From: Gemmatimonadaceae bacterium | Lineage (GTDB): Bacteria; Gemmatimonadota; Gemmatimonadetes; Gemmatimonadales; Gemmatimonadaceae | Direction of reading: 5' to 3' | NCBI GenBank assembly: GCA_020853635.1 | Contig: JADYYN010000192.1 | Coordinates: forward strand, 1-56,684 | Length of the DNA stretch: 56,684 nucleotides | In this document: positions 54,475-56,684 of the stretch, piece after piece | How positions within the stretch are numbered: position 1 is the stretch's first letter | Layout of the letters: each line of letters starts with the position of its first letter | Position numbers and translations under genes: made by a program | Notes under the pieces: generated by a model | The model's input: only the letters and a program-made list of their open reading frames with translations | Databases searched by the model: none | What the model was told of the DNA's origin: nothing

Positions 54475-56025
54475 TTACAGGGGGAGGTTGCCGTGCTTTC
54501 GTGGGGGGTTCTTGTCGCGTTTGCCCTGTAACGTTTCCAGCGCGTCGATCAGGCGGGGGCGTGTGTCGCGCGGATCGATGATGTCGTCGAGGAAGCCGCG
54601 TGAGGCGGCGACGTAGGGGTTGGCGAACTTGTGCGAGTACTCGGCCACCCGCTCGTCCATCGCCTTCTGCGGATCGGTGGACTCGGCGATTTCCTTCCGG
54701 AAGAGGATCTCGACGGCGCCCTTGGGGCCCATGACCGCGATTTCGGCGGTGGGCCAGGCGACGTTGAAGTCGCCGCGGATGTGCTTGGAGCTCATCACGT
54801 CGTACGCGCCGCCGTACGCCTTGCGCGTGATGACGGTGAGCTTGGGGACCGTGGCTTCGCAGTAGGCGTACAGCAGTTTGGCCCCGTGGCGAATGATGCC
54901 GCCGTGTTCCTGCGCCAGTCCGGGGAGAAAGCCGGGGACATCCTCGAAGGTGACGATCGGGATGTTGAACGCATCGCAGAAGCGCACGAAGCGCGCCCCC
55001 TTCACCGACGCGTTGATGTCGAGCACCCCGGCCAGCACGGCTGGCTGGTTGGCGACGATGCCGACGCTGAACCCCCCAAGGTGCGCAAAGCCGCAGACAA
55101 TGTTGGCGGCGTAGTCGCGATGCACTTCATAGAATTCGCCGTCGTCGACCACGCGGCGAATCACGTCGTGGATGTCGTACGGCTTGTTGGGGTGGTCGGG
55201 GACGACATCGAGCAACGCCTCGTCGCGGCGATCGCGCGGATCCCGGCCGCTCCCGCGCGGCGGATCGCCGAGGTTGTTCTGCGGGATGTAGCGAAACAGC
55301 TCGCGAATGGCCTGGAGCGATTGCAGCTCGGAGTCGTGCGCGAAGTGCGCCACCCCCGAGGTGCCGGCGTGCGTGTCGGCGCCGCCGAGTTGCTCCATGG
55401 TGACGTCCTCGTGCGTGACCGTCTTCACGACGTTGGGGCCGGTCACGAACATGTACGACGAGCCGCGCACCATGTAGACGAAGTCGGTGATGGCCGGCGA
55501 ATAGACCGCCCCACCGGCGCACGGCCCCAGGATCGCCGAGATCTGCGGGATGACGCCCGAGGCCATCGTGTTGCGCAGGAAGATGTCGGCGTAGCCACCT
55601 AACGAGACCACCCCTTCCTGGATGCGCGCACCGCCGGAGTCGTTGAGTCCGACGACCGGGGCGCCGTTGCGCAGCGCCAGGTCCATCACCTTGCAGATCT
55701 TCTCGGCGAACGTCTCGGAGAGCGAGCCGCCAAAGACGGTGAAGTCCTGCGAGAAGACGTAGACCAGTCGCCCATCGATGCGTCCGTGCCCGGTGACCAC
55801 GCCATCGCCGTAGACCTTCTGCGCGTCGAGGCCGAAGTCGGTGGAGCGATGGGTGACGAATCGGTCGTATTCGACGAACGACCCTTCATCGAGAAGGATG
55901 TCGAGGCGCTCGCGGGCGGAGAGCTTCCCCTTGTCGTGTTGGGCCTTGATGCGGGCAGGCCCGCCTCCCTGCTCCGACTCGGCGCGGCGGCGCTCGAGGA
56001 GCTCCAGTTTTTCACGCATGCTCAT
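54475..56025 (-). CDS. Acyl-CoA (propionyl-/methylmalonyl-type) carboxylase carboxyltransferase subunit
   Basis: Transfers CO2 from carboxybiotin to acyl-CoA, 516 residues. [15 protein letters not shown] start; [18 protein letters not shown]; oxyanion and CoA sites [59 protein letters not shown]; second half [54 protein letters not shown]. The length and motifs fit PccB-like subunits. ATG 56025 (or 56019) is chosen since the preceding open frame is Arg/Pro-rich shadow. First gene of the operon with accC, a methyltransferase and the carrier protein. Confidence 0.93.
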   Translation of the reverse strand: MSMREKLELLERRRAESEQGGGPARIKAQHDKGKLSARERLDILLDEGSFVEYDRFVTHRSTDFGLDAQKVYGDGVVTGHGRIDGRLVYVFSQDFTVFGGSLSETFAEKICKVMDLALRNGAPVVGLNDSGGARIQEGVVSLGGYADIFLRNTMASGVIPQISAILGPCAGGAVYSPAITDFVYMVRGSSYMFVTGPNVVKTVTHEDVTMEQLGGADTHAGTSGVAHFAHDSELQSLQAIRELFRYIPQNNLGDPPRGSGRDPRDRRDEALLDVVPDHPNKPYDIHDVIRRVVDDGEFYEVHRDYAANIVCGFAHLGGFSVGIVANQPAVLAGVLDINASVKGARFVRFCDAFNIPIVTFEDVPGFLPGLAQEHGGIIRHGAKLLYAYCEATVPKLTVITRKAYGGAYDVMSSKHIRGDFNVAWPTAEIAVMGPKGAVEILFRKEIAESTDPQKAMDERVAEYSHKFANPYVAASRGFLDDIIDPRDTRPRLIDALETLQGKRDKNPPRKHGNLPL

Positions 56026-56188
56026 GGGCGGGTAAGGTAGCGGACGCGGGGGCGCTGGCAAACGCGCGCGGTCGACGCACCCATGGTCGCTGCAACTCGC
56101 GCCCGCCCCCTCCGGGCGTACGCATCCGCCGCGTACCGGTACCAATAGACGCGCAGCCGTATCACGGACGCCGTCGCAGGAAAGACAA

Positions 56189-56220
56189 AACGGGTCCCGG
56201 CTCGAAAGCCGGGACCCGTT
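56189..56220 (-). terminator. Rho-independent terminator of rpsA
   Basis: AACGGGTCCCGGCT and AGCCGGGACCCGTT form a perfect 14-bp stem around a 4-base loop. On minus it is followed by TTGTCTTT, a U-rich tract. It lies 38 bases past the rpsA stop. Confidence 0.9.
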
Positions 56221-56258
56221 CGTGGTGCGCGTCGCGAGGACGGCGCCAGGTGAAGCGC

Positions 56259-56684
56259 TTACTCCTCGACCGGGATGTCCACGGGGATCTCGCCGACGAC
56301 GTCGCCGTCTTCGGTGTGGATCTTGGACGGGGTTTCCGGCTTGGGCGGCTGCTCTTCCGGAATGGCCGTGACGGTGAGGACGATGCGGCGGTGGATCGGA
56401 TCGACTTCCACCACGCGCAGGTCGAGGTTCATCCCTTCCCAGCAGACATCGGCCGGGGAGGTGATGGCCTTGTCGGCCGGGAGGTGCGAGAGCGGAACGA
56501 AGCCTTCGATATCGTTGCCGATGTCGACGACGACGCCCTTCTCCATGAGGCGGACGACGCGGCCACGGAGTTCGGTGCCGACCGGGTAGGTCTCGCCGAT
56601 GCGGAGCCACGGATCCTCGCTGGCCTGCTTGAGGCCTAACGAGATGCGCTTGTTCTCGGCGTCGATGTTGAGGATCACGACGTC
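56259..56684 (-). CDS. rpsA: 30S ribosomal protein S1, C-terminal part (partial)
   Basis: The last 140 or so residues run off the right edge. They contain the end of one S1 repeat ([17 protein letters not shown]) and a full OB-fold S1 domain: [33 protein letters not shown], then [20 protein letters not shown]. An acidic tail [10 protein letters not shown] ends the protein. S1 binds mRNA on the small ribosomal subunit. The tail after the last S1 domain is short and acidic. A terminator follows. Confidence 0.88.
   Translation of the reverse strand, partial: DVVILNIDAENKRISLGLKQASEDPWLRIGETYPVGTELRGRVVRLMEKGVVVDIGNDIEGFVPLSHLPADKAITSPADVCWEGMNLDLRVVEVDPIHRRIVLTVTAIPEEQPPKPETPSKIHTEDGDVVGEIPVDIPVEE

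Noticed and set aside
54475-56610. Longer N-terminus for the carboxyltransferase (start at 56610)
   Set aside because: The extra ~195 residues are Arg/Pro-rich, overlap the rpsA terminator and rpsA 3' end in antisense, and precede the normal family start.

Overview
The window looks like a stretch of a Gemmatimonadota-type chromosome, or a close relative. The grounds are very high GC, two SusC/SusD-type outer-membrane pairs in a non-Bacteroidetes background, TonB receptors with carboxypeptidase-like N-terminal domains, and BlaI/M56 and beta-propeller genes. This is inference from gene content; there is no rRNA gene. The left two thirds is a metal-resistance island. The right end is housekeeping (acyl-CoA carboxylase operon, ribosomal protein S1).

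Layout. 1-0.7 kb: start of a secreted protein running off the left edge, plus copy 1 of a ~178-bp repeat. 0.7-11.2 kb: Zn/Cd-type module with lgt, a P1B ATPase and a CadC-like ArsR repressor on minus, diverging from czcI-like, czcC, czcB and czcA on plus. 11.2-14.5 kb: decay zone with a broken COG4315 lipoprotein, a broken CDF transporter, an intact methyltransferase and a broken second P1B ATPase, ending at copy 2 of the repeat. 14.6-16 kb: small outer-membrane protein, transposase remnant, protease-inhibitor remnant. 16.1-21.1 kb: minus operon blaI - M56 protease - NTF2-like - TolC-type protein - multicopper oxidase. 21.2-22.5 kb: orphan putative nuclease. 22.5-29.1 kb: minus cluster of TonB receptor, PepSY protein, small membrane protein and CopB-type ATPase. 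29.3-29.9 kb: IS3 remnant. 29.9-32.5 kb: complete merR / merTPA system with a canonical 19-bp-spacer promoter.

32.9-35.4 kb: membrane protein fused to a spermidine-synthase domain. 35.5-39.9 kb: SusC/SusD pair 1, with an IS3 remnant upstream. 40.8-41.5 kb: conserved hypothetical. 41.6-42.7 kb: degenerate 21-bp-period repeat tract. 42.9-44.8 kb: broken IS256-type transposase with terminal repeats and a second fragment. 45.1-46.5 kb: beta-propeller protein followed by a 79-residue secreted Cys-rich peptide. 46.7-51.0 kb: SusC/SusD pair 2. 51.2-56.0 kb: acyl-CoA carboxylase operon (carboxyltransferase, biotin carboxylase, 5-methyluridine methyltransferase, biotin carrier). 56.2-56.7 kb: terminator and 3' end of rpsA.

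How it fits together: the ArsR repressor probably controls Zn/Cd/Co export by ATPase and RND pump. CopB, the multicopper oxidase and the TolC-type protein suggest copper handling, possibly under a BlaI/M56 protease switch. mer handles mercury. The least explained items are the M56 protease with a Cys/His-rich tail, the propeller/Cys-rich-peptide pair, the 21-bp-period tract, and an over-represented CCTAACG word.
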